DNA from: Oscillospiraceae bacterium
Lineage (GTDB): Bacteria; Bacillota; Clostridia; Oscillospirales; UBA929
Assembly: GCA_009782385.1 (NCBI GenBank)
Contig: WRJE01000016.1
Span: forward strand, 1-34,970
DNA: 34,970 nucleotides
Direction: 5' to 3'
Part shown: positions 14,633 to 22,999 of the stretch, piece by piece
Layout: each line of letters starts with the position of its first letter
How positions within the stretch are numbered: the first letter of the stretch is position 1
Translations under genes and position numbers: made by a program
Notes under the pieces: generated by a model
What the model was told of the DNA's origin: nothing
Database searches by the model: none
The model's input: the letters and a program-made list of their open reading frames with translations, nothing else

Positions 14633-15967
14633 ATGAAGCCTATTGTTGCCATAGTTGGCCGCCCTAATGTGGGCAAATCACTGTTATTTAATAAGCTGGT
14701 CGGGCGGCGTATCTCTATCGTTGAGGATACTCCGGGCGTTACGCGCGACCGTATTGTCGCGGACGCGGAATGGCGCGGACGCGCCTTTTCGCTTGTGGAC
14801 ACGGGCGGAATCGAGCCGCGCACAGACGATGAAATGCTGAAATTCATGCGGCGGCAGGCTGAAATTGCCATAGAGAACGCCGATGTCGTTATATTTATTA
14901 CCGATGTGCGGACGGGCATGACCTCCGCCGACGCGGATGTTGCGATAATGCTGCAAAAATCCAAGAAGCCTATAATCCTCGCCGTCAATAAATGTGACAC
15001 GCCCGGGCCGGTAAGCCCCGATGTCTATGAGTTCTACAATCTCGGACTGGGTGATCCGCACGCCGTGTCGGCAATGCACGGCATGGGTACGGGCGACTTG
15101 TTAGATGCCTGTCTCGAACACTTCCCGCCCGATACGGAGGATGAGTTTGAGCCTGATGTCATTTCTGTTGCCATTGCGGGCAAGCCCAACGCGGGCAAGT
15201 CATCGCTGATTAACCGCATTTTGGGGCATGAGCGCGTCATAGTGTCGGATGTTCCCGGCACAACGCGCGACGCTACGGACTCCTATTTTGAAAACAAGTA
15301 CGGAAAGTATAACTTTATCGACACGGCGGGTATGAGAAAAAAATCCAAGGTCAATGAAAATGTGGAATATTACAGTGTTCTGCGGGCGGTAATGGCGATA
15401 GAACGCGCGGATGTGTGCCTTATAATGATTGACGCGCGTGACGGCGTTACCGAGCAGGATACCAAGGTTGCGGGCGTTGTACACGATGCCGGCAAGGCGT
15501 GTATCATTGTTGTTAATAAATGGGACTTAATCGAAAAAGACACGCATACAATGGACAATATGCGCGATAGGATTCGTGTTGATTTGGCGTTTATGCAATA
15601 CGCGCCTATAATCTTCATTTCCGCGCTGACCGGACAGCGTGTTGAGCGGCTGTTTGAGCTGATTATCTATGTAGCGGGTCAGAACGCGATGCGTGTCTCC
15701 ACGGGTATGCTCAATGATGTGCTGTCTGATGCCACGGCGCGTGTACAGCCGCCATCGGACAGAGGAAAGCGGCTGAAACTGTACTACATGACGCAGACGG
15801 GCGTGAAGCCGCCGCACTTTGTCGTATTCGTTAACGAATCGAAATTGTTCCATTTTTCATATAAGCGTTACATCGAGAATCAACTGCGCCAGACATTCGG
15901 GTTTGAAGGCACGCCGCTGAAACTGACAGTCAGACAGAAGGGCGAAGAAAAAACAGGAGGATTCTAA
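14633..15967 (+). CDS. der: Ribosome-assembly GTPase Der (EngA)
   Basis: A 444-residue double GTPase needed for 50S subunit assembly. G domain 1: GRPNVGKS near residue 8, DTPGVTRD, DTGG and NKCD. G domain 2: GKPNAGKSSLINRILG near residue 181, DVPGTTRD, DTAG and NKWDLI. A KH-like C-terminal domain follows (VQPPSDRGKRLKLYYMTQ, then PPHFVVFVNESKLFHFSYKR and the GTPLKLTVRQK end). This is the normal length and order. It starts 13 bases after the DUF512 gene and its TAA abuts the plsY ATG. Confidence 0.97.
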   Translation: MKPIVAIVGRPNVGKSLLFNKLVGRRISIVEDTPGVTRDRIVADAEWRGRAFSLVDTGGIEPRTDDEMLKFMRRQAEIAIENADVVIFITDVRTGMTSADADVAIMLQKSKKPIILAVNKCDTPGPVSPDVYEFYNLGLGDPHAVSAMHGMGTGDLLDACLEHFPPDTEDEFEPDVISVAIAGKPNAGKSSLINRILGHERVIVSDVPGTTRDATDSYFENKYGKYNFIDTAGMRKKSKVNENVEYYSVLRAVMAIERADVCLIMIDARDGVTEQDTKVAGVVHDAGKACIIVVNKWDLIEKDTHTMDNMRDRIRVDLAFMQYAPIIFISALTGQRVERLFELIIYVAGQNAMRVSTGMLNDVLSDATARVQPPSDRGKRLKLYYMTQTGVKPPHFVVFVNESKLFHFSYKRYIENQLRQTFGFEGTPLKLTVRQKGEEKTGGF

Positions 15968-16588
15968 ATGCTTTTCATGAATCTTGCAATCGTTGCAATC
16001 GTTTCATATCTTCTCGGCAGTTTCAACACAGCGGTTGTTATATCGCGGACAATATTAAAAGACGATATTCGCGGTCACGGCAGCGGGAACGCCGGAGCTA
16101 CCAACGCTCTGCGCGTAATGGGCAAAAAACTTGCCGCCTTGGTGGCGGCGGGCGACATATTAAAAGGTGTTATCGCTATTCTGTTCGCGGGCTGGCTTTT
16201 TTACGGTTCGGAGCAGTTCTATTTCGCGCGTATACTTGCCGCCGCGTTTGCGATTATCGGTCATGTGTACCCCGTATTCTTCGGTTTCAAGGGCGGAAAA
16301 GGCGTTGCGACAACCGGAGCTATGGTACTTATGCTTGATTGGCGGGCGTTTCTGATATGCGCCACGATATTTATACTGACTGTCGCCGTTACCCGTCTGT
16401 CATCACTCGGTTCAATGCTCGGGGTAATCAGCGTACCGTTCTCGTTTTGGTTTTTCAATTATGACGCGGTAACGATAACCGCGTCCGCTATGATTGCCCT
16501 GTTTGTCGTGTTTCTGCACAGGGAGAATATAAAGCGGCTGTTTAAGGGGACGGAAAACAGGGTGAGCTTTAGAAGTAAGAACACCTAA
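15968..16588 (+). CDS. plsY: Glycerol-3-phosphate acyltransferase PlsY
   Basis: A 206-residue membrane enzyme that transfers an acyl group from acyl-phosphate to glycerol-3-phosphate, the first step of phospholipid synthesis. The three conserved cytosolic motifs are present: SYLLGSFNTAVVISR with RGHGSGNAGATNALRVMGKK; GHVYPVFFGFKGGKGVATTGA; and the late FLHRENIKRLFKGTE. Five membrane helices are expected and visible. The ATG directly follows the der stop (TAAATG), with AGGAGG inside the der end. Last gene of the operon; its stop lies three bases from the convergent ABC-F gene end, with no room for a terminator. Confidence 0.95.
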   Translation: MLFMNLAIVAIVSYLLGSFNTAVVISRTILKDDIRGHGSGNAGATNALRVMGKKLAALVAAGDILKGVIAILFAGWLFYGSEQFYFARILAAAFAIIGHVYPVFFGFKGGKGVATTGAMVLMLDWRAFLICATIFILTVAVTRLSSLGSMLGVISVPFSFWFFNYDAVTITASAMIALFVVFLHRENIKRLFKGTENRVSFRSKNT

Positions 16589-16591
16589 CCC

Positions 16592-18328
16592 TTACATACT
16601 CTCCAACTGTTTATACAACCCGTCTCTTTTTGTCTCAAGCTCCGACTGCTCCTCCAACAGACCCACAAGTGCCGCCGCGTCATACGACGCGGCTTTTATC
16701 CGCTCGCCGATGTCGAACAGCTCGATTTCCGCCTGCTCAATCTCTTTTTCAAGCCGATTTGCCTCCTGCTCTATGCGCCGCTGTCTCTGTAAAGGGGATT
16801 CGCTCTGCGCTTGAACCGTCTCGCGGCGCGGCGTGTTTTGCTTTTCTTTCCGCGCTTCATTTTTTCTCGCGGCAGTAAACTCATCGTAACCGCCGCGAAA
16901 ATCCCGTATTATGCCATCCTCCAGCCACCAAATCCGCGTGGCAAACTGCTCGATAAAATATCTGTCGTGCGACACAAACAGCATAGCCTGCTCGTAGCCG
17001 TCAAGGGCGGATTCCACCCATTCGCGCGATGCTATATCCAAGTGATTTGTCGGCTCGTCTAAAAGCAGCAGATTAGCGTCACGCGCCGTTATAATACAAA
17101 GTTTCAGGCGGCTGCGCTCGCCGCCGGACAACGCGCTGATAGGGTCGAAGACCTTGTCGCCCGTAAAATGATAGGCGGCAAGCCTGTTACGCGCCGTTGT
17201 GGGCGTTACATCCAGTTCGTATAAAAGAGTATCGACAAGATTGCGGCTCGTGTCCTCGAACGTTACCTGCTGCGGCAGATAAGCGGTCTTGACTGACGGG
17301 CCGCGCCACACGCGCCCTCCGTCAGGCTCAAGCTCGCCAAGCATAATTTTCAGCAGCGTTGTCTTGCCCGAGCCGTTATCTCCCAATAGCGCGACCCGTT
17401 CGCCGCCGCGTATATCAAGCGTTATATCGTCCAGAATTTTTCTTTCTCCGAAGGATTTTGATATGCCCTCAAGCCTGTAAACATCGTCGTCGTAAAATCC
17501 CGTTTCGGAAAAACTGCCTTTCAGCAAGCGTTCCGTTTGAGGCTTTTCGGTCTTTAGTATGCGCGCGGCGCGTTTTTCCATCGCAAACGCGCGGCGGTGC
17601 ATTTTCGCGTTCTTGCCAGCCCATGCGTGCATCTGCGTTGCCGATGCCGAGAGTTTGTCGTACTCCCGCTTCTCTTTATCGTATATACGCTCGCGCTCAA
17701 CACGCCTCGCTTCGCGTTCCTCGGCATAAAAACTGTAATTTCCGCTGTAAAACTCCGCCTTGCCGCCGTTGATTTCAATAATGCGCCGCGCAAACTTGTC
17801 TAAAAAATACCTGTCGTGCGATACGGCAACGACAGTTCGTTTATAGCCCGACATATATTCCTCGAGCCACTCGCAAACGCGCAAGTCCAAGTGATTTGTC
17901 GGTTCATCGAGCAAAAGCAGATCGGTATGCTTCAGCAGCAGACGCGCCAGATTGACGCGCGTCTGCTCACCGCCGGACAGCTTTGACATATCGCCGTTTA
18001 ACAGTGTCTTGTCAAGCCTAAGACCACGGCATACTCTGGTAAAATCCGTTTCGTACTCAAACGCGCCGATAACATCGCTGCCTTTCGTCCCGTCCGGATA
18101 TTTGGGAAACTGCCCGAGCAATCCGACCGAAATGCTGCTTGGCACTGATACGCCGCCCTCGTCCGGTGTCTCCGCCCCGGTAAGGATTTTTAGCAGTGTG
18201 GTTTTGCCCGCGCCGTTCGCGCCCACAAGCCCGATATGCTCGCCGCGCTCAACAGTAAAGGACAGCCCGCGCAGGACGGGCTGCCCGCCGAAAGTCTTGT
18301 GTACGTTGTTTGCGTCGATGAGAATCAT
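16592..18328 (-). CDS. ABC-F family ATPase (ribosome-associated type)
   Basis: A 578-residue soluble protein with two ABC domains and no membrane part. Domain 1 has Walker A GANGAGKTT (residues 36-44), signature LSGGEQTRV and LLLLDEPTNHLDL. Domain 2 has GDNGSGKTT, signature LSGGERSRLKL and LLLLDEPTNHLDI. The interdomain linker is charged and helical (VERERIYDKEKREYDKLSAS), as in ABC-F factors that work in the ribosomal E site. The last 70 or so residues form a charged coiled coil, as in Uup. Subfamily (Uup, EttA-like or antibiotic resistance) cannot be fixed by eye. The ATG overlaps the degV stop (AAATGA), so the two are co-translated. Confidence 0.92.
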   Translation of the reverse strand: MILIDANNVHKTFGGQPVLRGLSFTVERGEHIGLVGANGAGKTTLLKILTGAETPDEGGVSVPSSISVGLLGQFPKYPDGTKGSDVIGAFEYETDFTRVCRGLRLDKTLLNGDMSKLSGGEQTRVNLARLLLKHTDLLLLDEPTNHLDLRVCEWLEEYMSGYKRTVVAVSHDRYFLDKFARRIIEINGGKAEFYSGNYSFYAEEREARRVERERIYDKEKREYDKLSASATQMHAWAGKNAKMHRRAFAMEKRAARILKTEKPQTERLLKGSFSETGFYDDDVYRLEGISKSFGERKILDDITLDIRGGERVALLGDNGSGKTTLLKIMLGELEPDGGRVWRGPSVKTAYLPQQVTFEDTSRNLVDTLLYELDVTPTTARNRLAAYHFTGDKVFDPISALSGGERSRLKLCIITARDANLLLLDEPTNHLDIASREWVESALDGYEQAMLFVSHDRYFIEQFATRIWWLEDGIIRDFRGGYDEFTAARKNEARKEKQNTPRRETVQAQSESPLQRQRRIEQEANRLEKEIEQAEIELFDIGERIKAASYDAAALVGLLEEQSELETKRDGLYKQLESM

Positions 18329-19224
18329 TTCTTGTTATTTTCAAACTCCGTTCGTACAATATCGCCCTCGAAGAACATCGCCAATGTGCCGGGACCGGAG
18401 TGCGAGCCGATGACCGCGCCCAGCATTGTAAGGATTACTCTTTCGGTGTCGAAGCGTTCTTCTACGAGCTTCTTTACATATTCACCGTCTTCTTTGCAGT
18501 TTCCGTGCGCGATTGTAACAAATTTGTGTTTTTTAGACGTATCGGAACATTTCGCCATGCACTCGACCAACCACTCGAGCGACGCTTTGCGCCCGCGCTT
18601 CTTGTCGCTGACTTTAAGACTTCCTTCCGTGTCAACCCACAGAACGGGCTTAACGCCGAGCATTGAACCGGCGATAGCCGAGAATTTTGACAGCCGCCCG
18701 CCCGCGTGCAGGAACATCAAATCATCGACCGTGAAGAAGGCGTATGTTTTGTGCTTGACTTCCTCGAGATAATCCGCCGTTTCATCGGCGTTCATGCCGT
18801 CATCGCCTTTTAGCGCGGCGTTCAGGACGAGCAGTCCATGCCCGATGGTAGCGTTTATGCTGTCCACAACGCGGACGCGCCGCTCAGGGAAAGATTTAGC
18901 AACATCTTCCGCCGCGCCCACCGCGTTTTCATATGTCCCGGATATATTGCCGCTGAGGCACACAAGGACTATATCCCGCCCCTTCTGCGCGATGTCTGAA
19001 AACACCTTAACAAAAGCCTCGCGGTTGAACAGTGTTGTCATAGATTTTTCGCCGCTCTTTACACGAGTGTAGAACTCGTCCGGGGTAATCGAAGCCCAAT
19101 AGTCCTCGTGATAAGTCTGCCCGCCGAGCGTAAATGACATGGGCAGCATTGTTATGCCGAACTCCTCGACTATCTCGCGCGGGAGGTCGCAGCTGGAATC
19201 GGTCAGCAATTCAAAAGCGCGCAT
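18325..19224 (-). CDS. DegV family fatty-acid-binding protein
   Basis: A 299-residue DegV protein, the fold that binds a fatty acid and hands it to fatty acid kinase (FakA) in Gram-positive bacteria. Family signs: the opening FELLTDSSCDLPREIVEEF, then MPMSFTLGGQTYHED, KSMTTLFNREAF, and the core FLHAGGRLSKFSAIAGSMLG with KPVLWV. The C-terminal lobe ends SHSGPGTLAMFFEGD. Normal length. No FakA kinase is in the window. It is the first gene of a two-gene unit with the ABC-F ATPase and has its own promoter. Confidence 0.93.
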   Translation of the reverse strand: MRAFELLTDSSCDLPREIVEEFGITMLPMSFTLGGQTYHEDYWASITPDEFYTRVKSGEKSMTTLFNREAFVKVFSDIAQKGRDIVLVCLSGNISGTYENAVGAAEDVAKSFPERRVRVVDSINATIGHGLLVLNAALKGDDGMNADETADYLEEVKHKTYAFFTVDDLMFLHAGGRLSKFSAIAGSMLGVKPVLWVDTEGSLKVSDKKRGRKASLEWLVECMAKCSDTSKKHKFVTIAHGNCKEDGEYVKKLVEERFDTERVILTMLGAVIGSHSGPGTLAMFFEGDIVRTEFENNKK

Positions 19225-19256
19225 ATGGACACCTCATCTTTCGTAGTATTGCTACT

Positions 19257-19285
19257 AATATACATTATTTGGACGAGATTGGCAA
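19257..19285 (-). promoter_or_regulatory. Promoter of degV-ABC-F unit
   Basis: On the minus strand, TTGCCA (19280-19285) and TATATT (19257-19262) with 17-base spacing. An AGGTG ribosome binding site precedes the degV ATG. The rest of the 120-base gap up to the SGNH gene shows no clear feature. Confidence 0.6.
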
Positions 19286-19344
19286 GATGGAATTTTTGTA
19301 GAGTTATAGCGCATATGTCAAGGAAGACAGCAACCAATAATATT

Positions 19345-20133
19345 CTAATGTGAGGAATGAACAAATTCCCATGCCGCTTGCGCGAGGTCAAGCGCGTCAT
19401 TGCCCTTGTATATGCTGTCTTTTGGAACTTCCTCAATATGCAGATTGAACAGCGTGGTCGCAAACACGCAAGCTGTAAGAAATCCTCCTGCTTTGTTTGA
19501 ATGAAGTCCGCGGAGGTCAAATCGAGTGTATAAGGAAATCTCCGGTATTGTTTTATACGCATAAATCCATGATTCGGCTGCTCTTACTAAAATAGCATCG
19601 TTTTCAGCAGCTGCGTGTTTATACGCGCTGATAGATGCCCGAAGACGCTCTTCATCGGGCTGTCCGTCCGCAGCCATACACGCAAAATCATAAAGTATAG
19701 GTATAACACTGTTTTCTCTTGCTGTTTCGCAAAGAATTTGAATATCGGAAAGCAACCCGTCAATGTCATTAAGCGACCGTCTGCTCTGGTCATGCAGGAC
19801 GACATAGTCAAACTTTCCGGTCTGCATTTCCTTTATTGCGTTTTCCCTATGTTCTCTTAAAGTCCCGCCCCGATTTCCGTGCCTTGATATGTCTTTATAT
19901 GTTATTTTAATATCGTATGATTCGGTAACAGCTTGTAACTGCTGCGGGACATTGCCGGCAAACACATGGCTGCTGCCAACCCATAAAATGGACACAGTGT
20001 TTTCATAGTTTGCCATATCTTCGGTCTTACGCAATATAATTACATCTGTGTAAACAGCCCAAACAGCTAAGAGAACCGGTACCAATGAAAAGATAATAAT
20101 CCATACTGATAGTTTTTTCTTATTTATTCTCAT
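19345..20133 (-). CDS. Membrane-anchored SGNH/GDSL-hydrolase-like protein
   Basis: About 262 residues with one N-terminal membrane helix (LSVWIIIFSLVPVLLAVWAVY) and an extracytoplasmic domain. It starts with a block I-like motif ILWVGSSHVFAGNVPQQL (Ser nucleophile in GSSH), has FDYVVLHDQSRR in the block III region, and LRGLHSNKAGGFLTACVFA near the end, where the catalytic His of SGNH hydrolases would be. The substrate is unknown; family members deacylate sugars or lipids. I chose the ATG at 20133, ten bases after GAGGGG, rather than the TTG at 20151. It overlaps the BRO gene end by 14 bases, which suggests co-expression. The SGNH assignment is moderate. Confidence 0.65.
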   Translation of the reverse strand: MRINKKKLSVWIIIFSLVPVLLAVWAVYTDVIILRKTEDMANYENTVSILWVGSSHVFAGNVPQQLQAVTESYDIKITYKDISRHGNRGGTLREHRENAIKEMQTGKFDYVVLHDQSRRSLNDIDGLLSDIQILCETARENSVIPILYDFACMAADGQPDEERLRASISAYKHAAAENDAILVRAAESWIYAYKTIPEISLYTRFDLRGLHSNKAGGFLTACVFATTLFNLHIEEVPKDSIYKGNDALDLAQAAWEFVHSSH

Positions 20134-20977
20134 TATCGGCTGACCCCTCAATAACGTTGGAAATCAATTTGCTAAAATCAACGGCGTTTTGAGCTGTGAT
20201 GACAGGCTTGCCCGTGTCAGTTTCAATCTCCTTCCTTGCGTTTCCGGCAACCTTGCCGCCGCGCCTTGCGACCTGTTGGTTTTCGGATAATCCCCGTGCG
20301 TCATGTGCTTTTGCCAGTTCCGTAGTCGTGGCTTCTGCAAGCATATTCAAAACCAACTCAAGCGTGGACATATTATCGCGAAGGTTTTCTTTTTTCAGAC
20401 CTTTGTAGTTTTTATACTGTCTTGTCGTCATGCCCGACCATGCTTTTGATATTTCATCGGTAAGTATGGCGTATTCTATTCCCTTTTGAATCCCTCTGTC
20501 ATCCCATTCGTCCGTCAGTTCCTTTCGGACTTGGATAGCCTGCAAGCGTTGATTTATCCATTCGCGGGAATAGCCTTTTTTGAGATAGGTTTCAAGGGCG
20601 CGGTCTATCGTCAGTTCCGGGTCTATCGTTTCGTCAATCCGTTCGCTGCCAACGCGAGCTAACCACATCTTGAATGGCTCGGCTTTTGGTGACGGTATCG
20701 ACTGGATAATACGCAAAAGCTGTTCGGCATTGGCAACATCTGTATCATATCGCTTGCCGTCCGCAGCTTTCAATTTCAGTTGTACGATTTTTTCGTACAA
20801 CTGACTTCCCTCTGTTTTTAATTTGCGTTTCAAATCGCTCCAATAACGCCGGGGATTATCTGTGCCTGTCAGCACTTCCACGGTATCTACAACGGAAAAC
20901 AGCCATTCTTCTCTTTCTTCGTCCCATGCTGTGCGAACACGCCTGTCCTCAAACAACCGAATTTTATTGTTGTCCAC
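20120..20977 (-). CDS. BRO-N domain protein, prophage-antirepressor/DinD-like
   Basis: A 285-residue cytoplasmic protein. The N-terminal third matches the BRO-N domain of phage antirepressors and DNA-damage-inducible DinD-like proteins: IRLFEDRRVRTAWDEE, WLFSVVDTVEVLTGTDNPRRYW and QLKLKAADGKRYDTDVANAEQLLRI in pieces. The C-terminal half carries a conserved helical region (AILTDEISKAWSGMTTRQYK; LAEATTTELAKAHDARGLSE; QQVARRGGKVAGNARKEIE). Stand-alone copies of this type are common in anaerobe genomes, often as phage remnants, and their role is not settled. GTG start preceded by GGAGGG. No other phage gene is adjacent. Confidence 0.85.
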   Translation of the reverse strand: MDNNKIRLFEDRRVRTAWDEEREEWLFSVVDTVEVLTGTDNPRRYWSDLKRKLKTEGSQLYEKIVQLKLKAADGKRYDTDVANAEQLLRIIQSIPSPKAEPFKMWLARVGSERIDETIDPELTIDRALETYLKKGYSREWINQRLQAIQVRKELTDEWDDRGIQKGIEYAILTDEISKAWSGMTTRQYKNYKGLKKENLRDNMSTLELVLNMLAEATTTELAKAHDARGLSENQQVARRGGKVAGNARKEIETDTGKPVITAQNAVDFSKLISNVIEGSADNENK

Positions 20978-21197
20978 TTAATTGCCCTCCAAATCAACCA
21001 ACGCAATATAATCAATTATGCGTTAAAATTATGCTGTTCTTTCGCCCAAAAGATTGCACACGAACAGTATACCATGACTTTTAATCAAAATCTACTTTTC
21101 AGATTGCGATATTACTATAATCTATGAATAATTACTATACCACATATCACAAACTCAAGCGGCGGTTGAATTTTTCACAAGTTCAAATACGCGGTTA

Positions 21198-21226
21198 TTG
21201 CTTTTGCGCCTAAAATCACGCATAAT
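21198..21226 (+). promoter_or_regulatory. Probable promoter of the XRE-methyltransferase gene
   Basis: TTGCTT (21198-21203) and CATAAT (21221-21226) with 17-base spacing, followed by AAAGAGGTGG and the ATG at 21249. The 270-base divergent gap 20978-21248 otherwise holds an A/T-rich stretch and an imperfect ACGCA...TGCGT palindrome near 21002-21024 that could be an operator for either gene. Confidence 0.5.
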
Positions 21227-21248
21227 ATTTATAAAGAGGTGGATTTAT

Positions 21249-22097
21249 ATGCGAGAGATTTTAGCGGGAAATATATCCCGATACCGAAAAGATTTAGGCA
21301 TGACACAAGAAGCACTTGCAGACAAACTTGGGATAACGTTCCAAGCGGTCAGTAAATGGGAAACAGGGCAGACGATACCCGACACCGTGCTGCTCCCAAA
21401 ACTCGCGCAGACACTCAACGTCAGCGTTGATAAGCTGTTGGGCTACTCCGCTTTCAATAACGACACTTCGTTTTATGAGGACGACTATCGAAAGGCAGAA
21501 TATTTTTGGGGCGTTGAACCCAACACGGCTTGTTTGAAAGTCATCGAATTGATGCCGCCGACCAAACCGTTGAAACTGCTTGATATTGGTTGCGGCGAAG
21601 GTAAAGACGCTGTGTTTTTTGCCCGCTGCGGATATGAAGTGAGTGCCTTTGATATTTCAGAAGCGGGGCTTGAAAAAACGAAGCGGCTTGCTGAAAAAGC
21701 GCGTGTTCATGTGCGGACATTCCGCGCCGATTTATGGGATTACCGTTTGGACGAAAACTACGATGTGCTTTATTCAAGCGGAGTGCTTCACTACATAAAA
21801 CCGGAGCTTCGGGATGAGGTTATGGCAGACTACAAAACTCATGTGAACGAAACCGGTCTTGTTGCTTTTCATGTGTTCGTGAGCAAACCATTTGTTTCGC
21901 CCGCGCCGGATGATAATTATCATCATTTATGGAAATCCGGGCAGCTGTTCACTTATTTTCACGACTGGCGTATCGAGCAGTGTTCGGAATATATTTTTGA
22001 CTGCAATTCGTCCGGCATACCGCACCGTCACGCGGCAAACCGACTATTTGCGAGAAATGTTAAAAGGGTTGGAATCTCTATATATTCGGGACGCTGA
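21249..22097 (+). CDS. XRE helix-turn-helix / SAM methyltransferase fusion
   Basis: About 282 residues. Residues 1-65 are a Cro/CI-type DNA-binding domain (LGMTQEALADKLGITFQAVS, then KWETGQTIPD). From about residue 80 follows a class I methyltransferase: motif I LLDIGCGEGKDAVFFA, acidic strand 2 EVSAFDISEAGLEK, then FRADLWDY and VLYSSGVLHYI, similar to TehB-like enzymes. It may be a regulator whose effector domain binds SAM, or an enzyme targeted to DNA; the substrate is unknown. ATG 21249 is preceded by AAAGAGGTGG; an earlier TTG start at 21198 falls within the promoter. The final residues and TGA stop lie inside a dispersed repeat copy, so the tail was probably altered by repeat insertion. 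Confidence 0.85.
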   Translation: MREILAGNISRYRKDLGMTQEALADKLGITFQAVSKWETGQTIPDTVLLPKLAQTLNVSVDKLLGYSAFNNDTSFYEDDYRKAEYFWGVEPNTACLKVIELMPPTKPLKLLDIGCGEGKDAVFFARCGYEVSAFDISEAGLEKTKRLAEKARVHVRTFRADLWDYRLDENYDVLYSSGVLHYIKPELRDEVMADYKTHVNETGLVAFHVFVSKPFVSPAPDDNYHHLWKSGQLFTYFHDWRIEQCSEYIFDCNSSGIPHRHAANRLFARNVKRVGISIYSGR

Positions 22098-22114
22098 GGA
22101 CAGCGTCCCCTACA
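22088..22114. repeat. 27-bp dispersed palindromic repeat, copy B (provides a stop codon)
   Basis: Identical over 27 bases to the copy at 10821-10847 (GGGACGCT...AGCGTCCC then CTACA). The TGA at 22095-22097 within the repeat terminates the methyltransferase reading frame. Confidence 0.85.
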
Positions 22115-22134
22115 AGACATTGTATATTCTGGCG

Positions 22135-22195
22135 TAAATTAGATTGGCGTGAAGTTGTGAGCCGAAAGGCTTGACAATTACACGCCTCTAATTTA
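22135..22195. promoter_or_regulatory. Large imperfect palindrome over the ATP synthase promoter
   Basis: Left arm 22135-22163 (TAAATTAGATTGGCGTG... GAGCC) and right arm 22168-22195 (GGCTTGACAATTACACGCC then TCTAATTTA) pair almost along their whole length around a GAAA loop, with a two-base gap. The right arm contains the -35 box and the first two bases of the -10 box of the atp promoter. It may be an operator, a cruciform or a small mobile palindrome; the arm ends match those of the 12493-12694 element. Confidence 0.65.
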
Positions 22196-22199
22196 TAAT
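22171..22199 (+). promoter_or_regulatory. Consensus promoter of the ATP synthase operon
   Basis: Perfect TTGACA (22171-22176) and TATAAT (22194-22199) with 17-base spacing; the atpZ ATG follows 42 bases after the -10 box. Confidence 0.88.
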
Positions 22200-22241
22200 G
22201 CAGAACAACGGACATCCAATAATCGGACGGAGAATGTTAGT

Positions 22242-22460
22242 ATGCCGAATAAAGACAAACAATATAAGCATATCGCCAAGGGAATTTCTCTTATGACGCA
22301 GATTGCCTTTTCGGTCATCGCGTGTGTTTCGGTCGGAGTGTTGGGCGGGTGGTTCTTCGACAATCTTTTCGGCACGTCACCATGGCTTATAATTATTTTT
22401 TCTCTGCTGGGCGCGGGCGCGGCGTTCAAATCCATGTATGATATAATGAAGAATATGTAG
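22242..22460 (+). CDS. atpZ: AtpZ-type F1Fo ATPase accessory membrane protein
   Basis: A 72-residue protein with two membrane helices (AKGISLMTQIAFSVIACVSV with GVLGGWFFDNLF; and WLIIIFSLLGAGAAFKSMYD). The GGWFFDNLFGTSPWLIIIF pattern is that of the AtpZ/AtpI-like proteins encoded at the head of ATP synthase operons. AtpZ is thought to help with assembly or cation supply. First gene of the operon, 11 bases before the next. Confidence 0.82.
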   Translation: MPNKDKQYKHIAKGISLMTQIAFSVIACVSVGVLGGWFFDNLFGTSPWLIIIFSLLGAGAAFKSMYDIMKNM

Positions 22461-22471
22461 CGGGAGTAAAT

Positions 22472-22894
22472 ATGAATTTATCTAAGCCGGCAAGGAACAT
22501 GATGATTACAATAGGTATTGCGGTCGCGGTTATTACCGCGGCGGCGGCGGCATATTATTTTCTAATATCCGATATTTTACAGATATTCCCTTTTATACTG
22601 GGGCTTGCTCTGACGGCGGGGCTAAACATTATAAAGGTGTATATGATTGATAAAGCTGTTGTAAAGAGCTTGGATAAAGAAGGAAAAAGCGCGGCGAATT
22701 ATATACGTCTGCAATATTTAATAAGGTATCTGCTCACAGGCGCGGTTTTAATCGCGGCCGCTTTGATACCCTTTATAAATTTGTGGGGCGCGATCGCGGG
22801 TGTCTTTACAATGCCGATTGCCGCATACTCGCTGAGAATTACCCTCAGAAACGAGTTCAAGGATGATATTCCGGAGGACGCAACAGAGCAGTAG
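22472..22894 (+). CDS. atpI: ATP synthase subunit I-like protein
   Basis: A 140-residue protein with four hydrophobic segments and a basic loop with QYLIRYLLTG between the second and third helices, the layout of AtpI, the chaperone for c-ring assembly. The sequence itself is weakly conserved and the call rests mainly on topology and place between atpZ and atpB. The C-terminus is acidic. The gap of about 105 bases to atpB has no other gene. Confidence 0.75.
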   Translation: MNLSKPARNMMITIGIAVAVITAAAAAYYFLISDILQIFPFILGLALTAGLNIIKVYMIDKAVVKSLDKEGKSAANYIRLQYLIRYLLTGAVLIAAALIPFINLWGAIAGVFTMPIAAYSLRITLRNEFKDDIPEDATEQ

Positions 22895-22999
22895 AGTATC
22901 TCTTTCAGTTTTCTTTGCGATATTAAATATTTAATATTGTGTTTTCAGACAGTATGTGATATAATCACGGACAGTGTTCACTGTAAAGGGGGTGGCATA

